Assembly: GCA_041398905.1 (NCBI GenBank)
Contig: JAWKTV010000010.1
Span: forward strand, 62,001-126,000
From: JAWKTV01 sp041398905
GTDB lineage: Bacteria; Planctomycetota; Planctomycetia; Planctomycetales; Planctomycetaceae
Direction: 5' to 3'
Length of the DNA stretch: 64,000 nt
The notes below the pieces were generated by a model that saw nothing but the letters and a program-made list of their open reading frames with translations, had not been told where the DNA came from and did no database searches. How positions within the stretch are numbered: position 1 is the stretch's first letter; each line of letters begins with the position of its first letter. Positions 21,699 to 30,569 of this stretch are shown here, in pieces. The translations under genes were made by a program, and so were the position numbers.

Positions 21699-23132
21699 TC
21701 AGTTGGCCGGGTCCGCCGGCGGAGCGTCACCCGCACCAGCATCGGCCGGGCCGAGCAAGTCTGCCAGCAACGCACCGAGCATCGCGCCGCGAGCATTCAG
21801 CGACACGACGTTCCCTTCCTGATTGACGAGGATCACGGTCGGAATCCCGCTGATGCCGTAATGACGGGCGATCGGGTTCTCCCAGCCACGGACCGCTTCG
21901 TCCTCCGGGAAGAGCGTGATCCACGGGATCTCGGCATCCTTGATGAATTTCGTGAGCGCCTGCGGATTGTCATCGAGGCTGATGCCGACGACCTCGAAAC
22001 CTTTCGCATGGTAGAGGTCGTAGTTCTGGCGGACGTTGGGGAGTTCCTGAATACAGGGACCGCACCAGGTCGCCCAGAAGTCCACCAGCACCACCTTGCC
22101 CTTCCAGTCCTTGATGTCGAACGGCTTGCCGTCGACGGTCGTTCCCTTAATCTCGATCGGGTGACCCATCAGTCCGACGCGACGGCCGGTGCCACGGAAG
22201 TTCTCCACCAATGGAGCGAGTTGCTCTTCGCCGCGCGCCTCGATGACGTTGGCGAACTCGTTGTAGGCGGCGGCGGCCTCATCCGTGTGGCCGAGACCTT
22301 CGAGGGCATCAGCCGCCTGCTCCGCGAGTTCCACCGAACCCCGACCCAGCGGGCCGGTGGCGAATCCCTGGGCGAGTTCCTTGATGACCGCGGTCCGCTG
22401 CTCGGGCTGCATATCCGCGAAGCCGGCGATTTTCGCGAGGCCCCGCAACTGGGCGACCAGCGGCGCGACCTGCTGCTCGTTCCGTGACTCGAGTTTGGCG
22501 GCGAACAGCTCGTAAGCTTTCACGGCCTGAGCGGTGTTGCCGCTGCTCACCAGTCGATCGGCGGCCTGCTGGGCCAGCATCATCGCCTGCTGATTGAGCG
22601 GCCCTTCGCCGAGTCCCGCCGCCAGCGCTTCAATGAACGCCTGCTGTGCGGCCGGCTCCATCTCCGGCAGCGCGGCGATCTTGGCGGAGAGTTCCAACTG
22701 CTCGCCGAACGCCTTCACTTCGGGATCAGCGGATTGCTTCAGCCGGGCGACCATCGCATCACTTCGCTGCTGCGCGGTCTCGTCACCGTTCGCGACGAGC
22801 ATTCCGAGGATTTGCCCACGGACATTCGACAGCAGGACCATCGTCGGCGCCTCGACCTCCTTCTGCTGGACTTGATCGAGCGCGGCGTCCATACGGTTGA
22901 GATACTCCGCGGTCCCTTCCGGAGAGCGGGCATCCTCACCGCGCGTCTGGAACGACCGAATCAGCCGTTGTACGAAGACCTGCACCGCCTCGTTGTCGGT
23001 GCTTTCGGGGATGGCGAAGGGATCGGCGGTCGCTGCTTGCGCGAGCAGCACGCGCGGCGCGGCGATTGATGCCACAACCGCGCCGGCGAGCAGTGCGGTC
23101 GCCACGAACTTCAGAGAATTACGGACGAACAT
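21699..23132 (-). CDS. Exported TlpA-like thioredoxin-domain protein
   Basis: ATG 23132 has AGGAG 10 nt upstream and starts a signal peptide (LKFVATALLAGAVVASIAAP). Residues about 40-310 form a helical, Ala/Gln-rich domain without catalytic motifs. The C-terminal 140 residues are a thioredoxin/AhpC-TSA domain of the ResA/TlpA type: LVDFWATWCGPCIQELPNV with the redox CXXC, then GFEVVGISLDDN and GIPTVILVNQEGNVV with the cis-proline. Members reduce periplasmic disulfides, for example during cytochrome c maturation, or act as oxidant sensors. The 477-residue frame is intact. Given the number of CxxCH proteins in the window, a role in cytochrome maturation is possible but not shown. Confidence 0.85.
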   Translation of the reverse strand: MFVRNSLKFVATALLAGAVVASIAAPRVLLAQAATADPFAIPESTDNEAVQVFVQRLIRSFQTRGEDARSPEGTAEYLNRMDAALDQVQQKEVEAPTMVLLSNVRGQILGMLVANGDETAQQRSDAMVARLKQSADPEVKAFGEQLELSAKIAALPEMEPAAQQAFIEALAAGLGEGPLNQQAMMLAQQAADRLVSSGNTAQAVKAYELFAAKLESRNEQQVAPLVAQLRGLAKIAGFADMQPEQRTAVIKELAQGFATGPLGRGSVELAEQAADALEGLGHTDEAAAAYNEFANVIEARGEEQLAPLVENFRGTGRRVGLMGHPIEIKGTTVDGKPFDIKDWKGKVVLVDFWATWCGPCIQELPNVRQNYDLYHAKGFEVVGISLDDNPQALTKFIKDAEIPWITLFPEDEAVRGWENPIARHYGISGIPTVILVNQEGNVVSLNARGAMLGALLADLLGPADAGAGDAPPADPAN

Positions 23133-23405
23133 ACCTTTACGCTCCTGTCAAACGGCGGGGAGACTCTTTGCGAAACAGTGACGGGGACCGATCCCCGCGG
23201 ACAGCGTCAGTTGAACTCCGAAGCTGCCAGCTTCAGAGCATCTGTTTTGCAACCAACGCTGGCAGCGTCGACTTCGGTTCCAATCAGGCAGTGTCCGCAA
23301 ACAGCGCGTCGAAGAACAGTGAAACATCTCACTTTCGCGCGCAACGGCTTGGAGCCAATGTTCCGACATCCTAACATGCGGTGCAACTTCGAAAACCTTT
23401 CACGC

Positions 23406-25496
23406 ATGGAATCGCTGATGGATCACGCGACCGACAACCCCCTGCTGGCCACCACCGGGCTTCCCCAATTTGACCGGATTACCTGCCAACATGTCGTTCC
23501 CGCCGTCAAAACGACGCTCGCCCGGTGCGAGGAGATCGTCGCGGCGGTCGAGCAGACGGCCGGCCCCCGCTGGGACGACATCTTCGCGCCGCTCGATCGT
23601 CTCGGCCAATTGCTTGAACACACGTGGAGTCCGGTCGGACACCTGTTTGCCGTTCAGAACTCCGCGGATTTGCGCGGTGCCTACGAGACCGCACTCCCGG
23701 AAATCGTGGAGTTCGGCCTGCGGGCGCGGCAGAGCGAACCGATCTACAAGGCTCTGAAAGGGCTGCGCGAAAGCGCCGCATGGGAGGATCTCGACTCGGC
23801 TCAGCAGCGGATCGTCGAGCAGCGAATTCTCGGAGCTGAACTCGCAGGCATCGGTCTGACAGGTGACAAGCGCAAGCGCTTCAATGAGATCGCCCGCGAG
23901 CTGTCGCAGATCAGCACGCAGTTCTCGAACCATGTGCTCGACGCGACGAAGGCGTTCGCGCTGGTCATCAACGACCCCGCCGACGCCGACGGGCTGCCCC
24001 TCAGTCTCCGCCGGCTCGCCGCCCAGTCGTACAACGACAGCAAGGATGCCGACGCGGCCGCCGCCACCGCCGATAACGGGCCGTGGCGGATCACGCTCGA
24101 TTCGCCCAGCTTCGTCCCCTTCATGCAGCATTCGCGAAACCGTGGGTTGCGAGAAGAGGTCTACCGCGCGTTTGTAACCCGGGCCTCGTCGGGTGAGTTC
24201 GACAACACGGCGCTCTGCCGCTCGATTCTCGCCCTTCGCAAGGAGCTGGCCGGACTGCTGGGCTACAACAACTACGCCGAGGTCAGTCTGGCGGAGAAGA
24301 TGGCGACGGACGCGGCCGCCGTGCTCGACATGCTCGAGCGTCTCCGGGCCGCGTCGTGGGACTCCGCCGTCCAGGATTTGGAGGACATTCGGCAACTCGC
24401 CAAAGCCAGCGGCGAGACCGAACCGCTCCAGCATTGGGACATCGCCTTCTGGGCCGAGCGGCTCCGCGAGCAGCAGTACAGCTTCACCGACGAAGAGGTT
24501 CGCCCCTATTTCCCGCACGAGCGGGTGCTGGAGGGCTTGTTCAACCTGCTCGAGAATCTGTTCGGCATCCGGGTCGTCGCCGCCAACGACGACGCACCCC
24601 GCTGGCACAAGGATGTCAGCTACTTCAAGGTCTATGGCGAGGATGGCGCGCAGATCGCCGGCCTGTACTACGATCCATACTCGCGGCCTGCCGAAAAGCG
24701 GGGCGGCGTGGATGGACGACTGCCTCGCCCGGCGACGTATCGATGGCGAGCTGCAACTGCCCGTCGCCCACCTCTGCTGCAACTGTACTCCCCGGCCGAC
24801 GGCAAACCTTCACTCATGACCTTCCGCGAGGTCGAAACTCTCTTTCATGAGTTCGGCCACGGTTTACAGCACATCCTGACAACCGTCGACTATCCCGACG
24901 CCGCAGGCATCAGCGGCGTGGAGTGGGACGCCGTCGAGTTGCCCAGTCAGTTCATGGAAAACTGGTGCTACCACCGCCCGGTGCTGATGGGGATGACCGC
25001 TCACTTTGAAACCGGCGAGCCGCTCCCCGAGGAGCTGTATCAGAAGCTGCTTGCCGCCCGCACCTACCGGGCCGGGTCGAACTTCCTGAGGCAGCTCACG
25101 TTTGGATTGACCGACATCCTGCTGCACACCGAGTTCGATCCGAACGGTGACGAGTCGATCTTTGATGTGCAGCGACGGGTCATGGAGCGGACGAGCGTGC
25201 TGCCCATGTTCGAGGCGGACCGCTTCCTGTGCGCCTTCTCGCACATCTTCGCCGGCGGTTATGCGGCGGGCTACTACAGCTACAAGTGGGCGGAGGTGCT
25301 CAGCGCGGACGCTTTCTCGGCCTTCGAGGAAGCCGGGCTGGACGACGAAGCGGCCGTTCGCCAGACCGGCCGCCGCTTTCGAGACACCGTCCTGTCACTG
25401 GGCGGTAGCCAGCACCCCCTGCAGGTCTTCGCCGCATTCCGCGGCCGTGAGCCTTCGCCGGAAGCGCTCCTGCGGCACAACCGGCTGAAGAGCTAA
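23406..25496 (+). CDS. M3-family oligopeptidase (oligopeptidase A-like), two compensating frame breaks
   Basis: The product is about 696 residues. ATG 23418 (MDHATDNPLLATTGLPQF) and ATG 23376 are alternative starts. The family's helical N-domain is followed by the thermolysin-like zinc site TLFHEFGHGLQHIL (HEFGH near residue 480) and the downstream glutamate region. Between about 24700 and 24795 the annotated frame reads nonsense, while the +1 frame gives WMDDCLARRRIDGELQLPVAHLCCNCTP in two blocks, the conserved M3 region just before the zinc site. So the true protein needs one base change at each end, at GGGGCGGCG and at a CCCC run. The enzyme degrades short peptides in the cytosol. It diverges from the TlpA-like gene. 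Confidence 0.85.
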   Translation: MESLMDHATDNPLLATTGLPQFDRITCQHVVPAVKTTLARCEEIVAAVEQTAGPRWDDIFAPLDRLGQLLEHTWSPVGHLFAVQNSADLRGAYETALPEIVEFGLRARQSEPIYKALKGLRESAAWEDLDSAQQRIVEQRILGAELAGIGLTGDKRKRFNEIARELSQISTQFSNHVLDATKAFALVINDPADADGLPLSLRRLAAQSYNDSKDADAAAATADNGPWRITLDSPSFVPFMQHSRNRGLREEVYRAFVTRASSGEFDNTALCRSILALRKELAGLLGYNNYAEVSLAEKMATDAAAVLDMLERLRAASWDSAVQDLEDIRQLAKASGETEPLQHWDIAFWAERLREQQYSFTDEEVRPYFPHERVLEGLFNLLENLFGIRVVAANDDAPRWHKDVSYFKVYGEDGAQIAGLYYDPYSRPAEKRGGVDGRLPRPATYRWRAATARRPPLLQLYSPADGKPSLMTFREVETLFHEFGHGLQHILTTVDYPDAAGISGVEWDAVELPSQFMENWCYHRPVLMGMTAHFETGEPLPEELYQKLLAARTYRAGSNFLRQLTFGLTDILLHTEFDPNGDESIFDVQRRVMERTSVLPMFEADRFLCAFSHIFAGGYAAGYYSYKWAEVLSADAFSAFEEAGLDDEAAVRQTGRRFRDTVLSLGGSQHPLQVFAAFRGREPSPEALLRHNRLKS

Positions 25497-25736
25497 GCGA
25501 TCGGAGAACGTCCCTCGGTCAGCGACGCTTCGTCGTCGATCTGTCGCCCAACCGAAGCGGCGGGCGAGGCCCCCACCCAGCACGAATGGGATCGTTCGCC
25601 CGCTCCAGCGTTGCGACGCAGCGGGAGCGTGGGCCTCGGGACTCGACATCACAGACGGATTCGATCGGTCGTGGGACCGGACCCGCGCTCCACTGACAGG
25701 CCCGATGGCGTCGCGATCGGGCCTGCCCTGGCGACC

Positions 25737-26438
25737 TCAATTTCCAACACCGCCCTGTTGCGATCCCCCTGCTCCCGAGCTTGATCCGCTCGAACTTCCA
25801 CCAGAGAACCCGCCCGCGCTGCCACCTGAAAAGCCGCCTGCACTCCCGCCGGAGAATCCACCCGAACTACTGCCCGAGAAGCCGCCCGCTCCGTTACCAA
25901 TACCGCCGGGCAACATCGGCAGACCATTCAGGCCGTTGAACCCGTTCAAGCTATTTTGGAACTGGTTCTGCATCTGCTGCTGCAGTCGGGCAAACTCGGC
26001 TGGATCGTTGGTCCGCACCTCCTGACCGTTGACGTTGACCACGCCGCTGAAGCCGCCGTTGGCGTTCGCGCCGCCGGGCAACATCGGCAGACCATTCAGG
26101 CCGTTGAACCCGTTCAAGCTATTCTGGAACTGGTTCTGCATCTGCTGCTGCAGCCGGGCAAACTCGGCTGGATCGTTGGTCCGCACCTCCTGACCATTGA
26201 CGTTGATCACGCCTTGAAAGCCCTGCCCGCCGCTGCCGGCCCCTTGTTGGCCCTGAGCCGTCGCCTGAGCCGTGCGACCAGCCTGAGCCTGGGCCCCCGC
26301 CTGCTGACGGACTCGGCTCCGCGCCGGAGGTCGCCCCTCAGCGGGTGAGATCACCACTCCCCACACGCCAAGGCCCGCCAACAGCAGCACACGCCCCAGT
26401 CGCAGACCTTGCAACATACTGAATTCATTTTTTCGCAT
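25737..26438 (-). CDS. Exported Gly/Gln/Asn-rich protein with two near-identical 56-residue repeats
   Basis: ATG 26438 is preceded by GGAGG at a good distance and begins a signal peptide (LGRVLLLAGLGVWGVVISPAEG). The 233-residue product contains a Gln/Ala/Gly linker and then two copies of a unit built on GVINVNGQEVRTNDPAEFAR, LQQQMQNQFQNSLNGFNGL and NGLPMLPGG. The C-terminus is a Gly/Ser repeat (GGFSGGSAGGFSGGSA). The unit looks like a short beta-strand plus a Gln/Asn-rich helix; no known domain is recognised. Low-complexity Gly/Ser tails suggest an extracellular structural or adhesive role, which is inference only. It converges on the M3 peptidase with a 240-bp gap in which I see nothing. 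Confidence 0.6.
   Translation of the reverse strand: MRKNEFSMLQGLRLGRVLLLAGLGVWGVVISPAEGRPPARSRVRQQAGAQAQAGRTAQATAQGQQGAGSGGQGFQGVINVNGQEVRTNDPAEFARLQQQMQNQFQNSLNGFNGLNGLPMLPGGANANGGFSGVVNVNGQEVRTNDPAEFARLQQQMQNQFQNSLNGFNGLNGLPMLPGGIGNGAGGFSGSSSGGFSGGSAGGFSGGSAGGFSGGSSSGSSSGAGGSQQGGVGN
25903..26213. repeat. Tandem DNA repeat, 168-bp period, two copies
   Basis: The segment 25903-26045 is repeated almost exactly at 26071-26213; I see only a handful of substitutions over about 143 bp (for example ATTTTGG versus ATTCTGG). The spacing of 168 bp is 56 codons, so the coding frame is preserved. Such high identity implies a recent duplication or ongoing gene conversion. Confidence 0.8.
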
Positions 26439-26859
26439 CGGCAACCTCCAACGTTTTCTTGGTGATGACTCGATCGGTTCGCGCCCACTGCGACAGCGCG
26501 AGTCTGTAACGGTAAACGCAATCAAAGCTCGGGCCTCAACAACCCTTCTTGACAGCGTTTTCGACTGCCGAATTGACGGACTCGCGCCGGGGGACGTCCC
26601 TCCAACCCCAGTCGGGTACCCCGCAGGCCACCGCTCTCACGACGTCGCTGCATAGCCCCCAGTTTACCCAGTCGCAAAGTCCGCCGACAAATCCCCGCGA
26701 TTCCTCCGCGCCGGGATTCATTCCCCGGCCACGACCTGATATGACAATTGCTCACTCCTCGCACGCTGCCGCCTTCTGGCCCTGGTGTCGTCGACGCCGG
26801 GCTGTCGAGGTGAGTTCGCGGCGCAAACACGTGACTCCAACTTCGTTCATCGACCAGCA
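26439..26859. other. Divergent intergenic region upstream of the GH57 gene
   Basis: This 421-bp region lies between the starts of the Gly-rich exported protein and the GH57 enzyme. Frames are open on both strands through composition, but no conserved protein is recognisable. It should carry both promoters; none can be placed with confidence. Confidence 0.35.
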
Positions 26860-29049
26860 ATGCCCGCTCCCATCCGGCTCGTCATCACGCTGCACAATCA
26901 TCAGCCGGTCGGCAACTTCGACGGCGTGTTCGAGTCCGCCTACCAGGACAGCTACTGGCCGTTCCTCGACGTGCTCGAAGAGTTTCCGCACGTCAAGATC
27001 ACGCTGCACAACTCCGGCAGCCTGCTCGAGTGGCTGGAAGTTAATCACCCGGAGTACATCGAACGACTGAGGCAACTCGCCGCCCGCGGGCAGATCGAGA
27101 TTCTGGGCGGCCCCCGCTTCGAGCCGATCCTCGCCTCCATCCCCCGCCGCGATCGCATCGGCCAGATGCAAAGCTACTCGCGACATCTCGAAGAGCTGTT
27201 CGGCGTCGCGGTCCGCGGCATGTGGATGCCCGAACGGGTCTGGGAGCAGAGTTTCGCCGCCGACATCGCCGACGCTGGCATCGAGTACACGATCGTCGAC
27301 GATTCGCACTTCCGCGGGGCCGGCGTCGATCCCGACAAGATGTTCGGCTACTACCTCACCGAGGACGAAGGGAAGCTCATCAAGGTCTTCCCGATCGCTG
27401 AGCGACTCCGCTACACCATCCCCTTCGCCGCCCCGCAGGAGACGATCGACTTCCTCCGCGACGTGGCCGAGAAGTCCCCCGGCGCCATCGCCGCGTTCGG
27501 GGACGATGGCGAGAAGTTCGGCGTGTGGCCCGAGACCAAGAAGCACGTTTACGACAACGGCTGGCTGCGAAACTTCTTCGCCCTGCTCGGCGAACACCAG
27601 GACTGGATCGAGGTTTGCACCCTCGCTGAAGCGGTCGATTCCACGCCCCCCCTGGGACGCATCTACCTGCCCGACGCCAGCTACCGCGAGATGATGGAGT
27701 GGGCCCTCCCCACCGATCAGTTCATCGCGTACCAGAATATGGTCAAAGAGGCGCAAGCCGACACCGAGCACTGGGACGCGATCCGCCAGTTCGTCTCCGC
27801 TGGCTTCTGGCGGAACTTCCTCGTGAAGTATCCCGAGAGCAACGAGATGTACTGCCGGATGCGCGAGGTCAGCGAACGGCTGCTCGCCATCAGCGACTCC
27901 CCCGCCGCCCGGGAGCATCCCCACCTGCTGGCCGCAGCTCGAACCGAACTCTATCGCGGCCAGTGCAATTGCCCCTACTGGCACGGAGCGTTCGGCGGCC
28001 TCTACCTGCCCCACCTCCGCAACGCCATCTACCGGCACCTCATCGCCGCCGACACGGCCATTGAACAACTCGCTGGCCGTGAAGGCCGCTGGGTCGAAGT
28101 CGCCGCCGAGGACTACAACCTCGACGCCCGCAAAGAGGTCCGACTCGCCAGCGACCGCCTCGTTGCCTATCTCGCCCCGGCCCGCGGCGGGCACCTGTAC
28201 GAACTCGATATTCGCGGCCCGCGGGTCAACCTGCTCGCCACGCTCAATCGTCGGGCGGAACCGTACCACGAGCGTGTCCGCGTCGCCGCCGCGTCGCAAC
28301 CACACGACGATGGTGCAGAGCACTTCCTCGGCACGGACGATCACGTCAAGCTCAAGCAGCCGGGCCTGCACGAGAAACTTGGCTACGACTTCTGGCCCCG
28401 TAAGAGCCTCGTCGACCACATTCTCACGCCTGATTGCACGCTCAACGACCTGTGGCACGGCGAAGGGGACGAGGGGGATTTCACGACCGGCGTCTATCAT
28501 ACCCGGCTGCAGCGGTCGGATGATCGTGTCGCGGCCAAGCTGACCCGCAATGGCCGCGCCGGCGATACCTCGCTCACCATCACAAAGATCATCACCCTCG
28601 ACGCGCAGCAGGGAACGCTGCTGGACATCCGCTACGAGCTTACGGGCATGGAACCCGGCCAGTCGCTGAGGCTGGGCATCGAGTTCAACTTCGCCGCCAT
28701 GCCCGCCGGGGCCGACGACCGCTACTTCTACGACGCCCACGGCCAGCAGCTCGGCCAGCTCGGCACCTGCCTCGATATCGACTCGACCGACCGCATCGGC
28801 CTTGTCGACGAATGGCTCGGCATCGACGCCTCCCTCGACTTCTCCCAGCCCGCTGGCCTGTGGACCTTCCCGATCCAGACCGTCAGCAACTCCGAAGGAG
28901 GCTTCGAGCTGGTGCATCAGAGCGTCGCCGTCATCCCGCACTGGAACGTCACAGCCGACGGCAACGGCGAATGGTCGATCAACATCCGCATGGCCGTCGA
29001 TACCTCCGCCGCCCAGGCCCGCCAACTCGCGGAGATGTCCGCCGGGTAA
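26860..29049 (+). CDS. GH57-family enzyme, 4-alpha-glucanotransferase/alpha-amylase type
   Basis: From ATG 26860 the product is 729 residues, close to archaeal and bacterial GH57 4-alpha-glucanotransferases (about 660-730). Family regions: VITLHNHQPVGNF (region 1, HNHQP), EILGGPRFEPIL (region 2), GMWMPERVWEQSF with the candidate nucleophile E125, and AAFGDDGEKFGVWP with the acid/base candidate D215 or D216. These sit within two residues of the Glu123/Asp214 pair known in the Thermococcus litoralis enzyme. The C-terminal half matches the accompanying beta-sandwich domains (DUF1925/DUF1926). It acts in the cytosol on alpha-1,4-glucans such as glycogen, moving or cleaving chains. The open frame extends 25 codons upstream but without similarity. 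The frame is intact. Confidence 0.9.
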   Translation: MPAPIRLVITLHNHQPVGNFDGVFESAYQDSYWPFLDVLEEFPHVKITLHNSGSLLEWLEVNHPEYIERLRQLAARGQIEILGGPRFEPILASIPRRDRIGQMQSYSRHLEELFGVAVRGMWMPERVWEQSFAADIADAGIEYTIVDDSHFRGAGVDPDKMFGYYLTEDEGKLIKVFPIAERLRYTIPFAAPQETIDFLRDVAEKSPGAIAAFGDDGEKFGVWPETKKHVYDNGWLRNFFALLGEHQDWIEVCTLAEAVDSTPPLGRIYLPDASYREMMEWALPTDQFIAYQNMVKEAQADTEHWDAIRQFVSAGFWRNFLVKYPESNEMYCRMREVSERLLAISDSPAAREHPHLLAAARTELYRGQCNCPYWHGAFGGLYLPHLRNAIYRHLIAADTAIEQLAGREGRWVEVAAEDYNLDARKEVRLASDRLVAYLAPARGGHLYELDIRGPRVNLLATLNRRAEPYHERVRVAAASQPHDDGAEHFLGTDDHVKLKQPGLHEKLGYDFWPRKSLVDHILTPDCTLNDLWHGEGDEGDFTTGVYHTRLQRSDDRVAAKLTRNGRAGDTSLTITKIITLDAQQGTLLDIRYELTGMEPGQSLRLGIEFNFAAMPAGADDRYFYDAHGQQLGQLGTCLDIDSTDRIGLVDEWLGIDASLDFSQPAGLWTFPIQTVSNSEGGFELVHQSVAVIPHWNVTADGNGEWSINIRMAVDTSAAQARQLAEMSAG

Positions 29050-29303
29050 CCTCACTGCAATCGCTCACAGTGCAGTGTCGCGTCTCAAGGTCTCCTGCCC
29101 TGCCCCAAGCATAATCCCGCCTTCTCGCACCGCGTGACCAGCACGATCGAGTCAACGCCACCAAGGCAGCACTAGTGGATTGATCCACTCAACCGTTCGC
29201 GCGCTTGTTCGCTCCCGCCAGCGCCATCGCCCTAGCCCTCACTCCCACGCCCCTTCTCGCTGGCGCTCGTGCAGGCAATCGGTTGCCTTGTTGCGTGGAG
29301 CCA

Positions 29304-30569
29304 TCAGTACTTTGGGAAGATCGCCGGGCTGGGGAACCGCTCTTCCAGGCTGGATGCGTCGTTGAGGTATTCCTCACGAGGCACCTGCACCTGCGGCCAG
29401 CTGTTCGGCCGAACGCGAACGATTCTTCCGGGACGGATGCCCTCGATGATGAGGTCGGTCTCAAAGCGGATCTGAATACCGCTGCTCCCCAAAGGCACGT
29501 CACCTTCCGCCTTCGTGACTTCGATGATGGTCCCGCGCGCGGACATATGCGCCGGGCCGTAGGCGCCGTGCGTGTGCTTGAGCGTGTTCTCGACCGCATT
29601 CATCATGGCCGAGACTCCCTTTGCAAAGTCGGCATACAGGGAAATGTCCATTCCCCCGAACAACGTCGCGGTCACAGTGGCGCGTCCGAACTCGCCGTAG
29701 TCGACGGCATCGATTCGGGCGGGCAGCCAGCGGCTGCGAATAAAGGCCTTGTGCGACTCGGTCTGCTGTCGGGCGGACCGCTCGATCGCGGCATCGTCGA
29801 GCCAGATGTCCGAGATATGGAAGCGGGTGAACACGCCGTCCGGGGTCGGCTTCCAGGTGATGCCGAGCAGCACCGCCTGACCATCCAGCGACTTCTTTCC
29901 GCCAGCGGTCCAGACGCCCTCCGCGACGAGATCCTCGGTGCTGAGGCACTCTCGGCCGCGCCAGATGCGGGTCGCGGCATCGATGGTCAGCTTCTCTCCG
30001 CCGGATGCCGCGACAGTCCCATCCTTTGGCTCGAGGCGGGCGACGATCACTCCCGGGTTACTCTGCAGATCGACTTCATCGAGCTTCCAGACATTGCCCT
30101 CGCGCAGGCAACGACTGGGCTCGTCTTCGAGCAGCAGCACATGGTTCTCGGCGGGGAAGATGCCCGCACCCCGATTATGATTCGCATCTTTCGCCTTGCT
30201 GTCGAATGGCAGCACCGGCACGGCGGAAATCGTTGGGTCGGGCGGAAGAAACGCGCTGACATGCAGTACCGTCCCCAGTGGAACGTCCCGCAGGTCCGCC
30301 GGACCGCCGTGATAGCGGACCATGCCATAGGGCAGCATCGCGAAGGGATGCGGGTCGTTGCGGAAGAACATTCCCGATCCCGCGACCCGAATGCTGCCAC
30401 GACGGTTCGCGTGATCCACGAACACAAGCTCGCCCCGATACGAATGAGCCGCTTCGATAGGCGGAAACGACCCCGGCGACGGGCGGAACGGCTCGTCGGC
30501 GGCGACCGTTGACAAACTCACGATCAGAGACAGCTTGGCGAACAGACACGGCGACTTGAATAACTTCAT
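29304..30569 (-). CDS. Exported protein of unknown function, translationally coupled to DUF1552 gene
   Basis: ATG 30569 overlaps the stop of the upstream DUF1552 gene by 4 bp (ATGA). The N-terminus is a signal peptide (MKLFKSPCLFAKLSLIVSLS...VAADE). The 421-residue protein is mostly beta and turn in character, with motifs such as RGELVFVDHANRRGSIRV, FRNDPHPFAMLPYGM and LPPDP. The first part looks like an OB-like or SH3-like barrel (DVPLGTVLHVSAFLPPD). No enzyme signature or known domain is recognised. Coupling to DUF1552 and DUF1592 suggests it works with that periplasmic pair. Confidence 0.6.
   Translation of the reverse strand: MKLFKSPCLFAKLSLIVSLSTVAADEPFRPSPGSFPPIEAAHSYRGELVFVDHANRRGSIRVAGSGMFFRNDPHPFAMLPYGMVRYHGGPADLRDVPLGTVLHVSAFLPPDPTISAVPVLPFDSKAKDANHNRGAGIFPAENHVLLLEDEPSRCLREGNVWKLDEVDLQSNPGVIVARLEPKDGTVAASGGEKLTIDAATRIWRGRECLSTEDLVAEGVWTAGGKKSLDGQAVLLGITWKPTPDGVFTRFHISDIWLDDAAIERSARQQTESHKAFIRSRWLPARIDAVDYGEFGRATVTATLFGGMDISLYADFAKGVSAMMNAVENTLKHTHGAYGPAHMSARGTIIEVTKAEGDVPLGSSGIQIRFETDLIIEGIRPGRIVRVRPNSWPQVQVPREEYLNDASSLEERFPSPAIFPKY

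Noticed and set aside
26752..29055. 767-codon open frame on the minus strand opposite the GH57 gene
   Set aside because: It mirrors the codon pattern of the plus-strand gene, which has full GH57 motifs including both candidate catalytic residues. High GC content leaves long antisense frames open.
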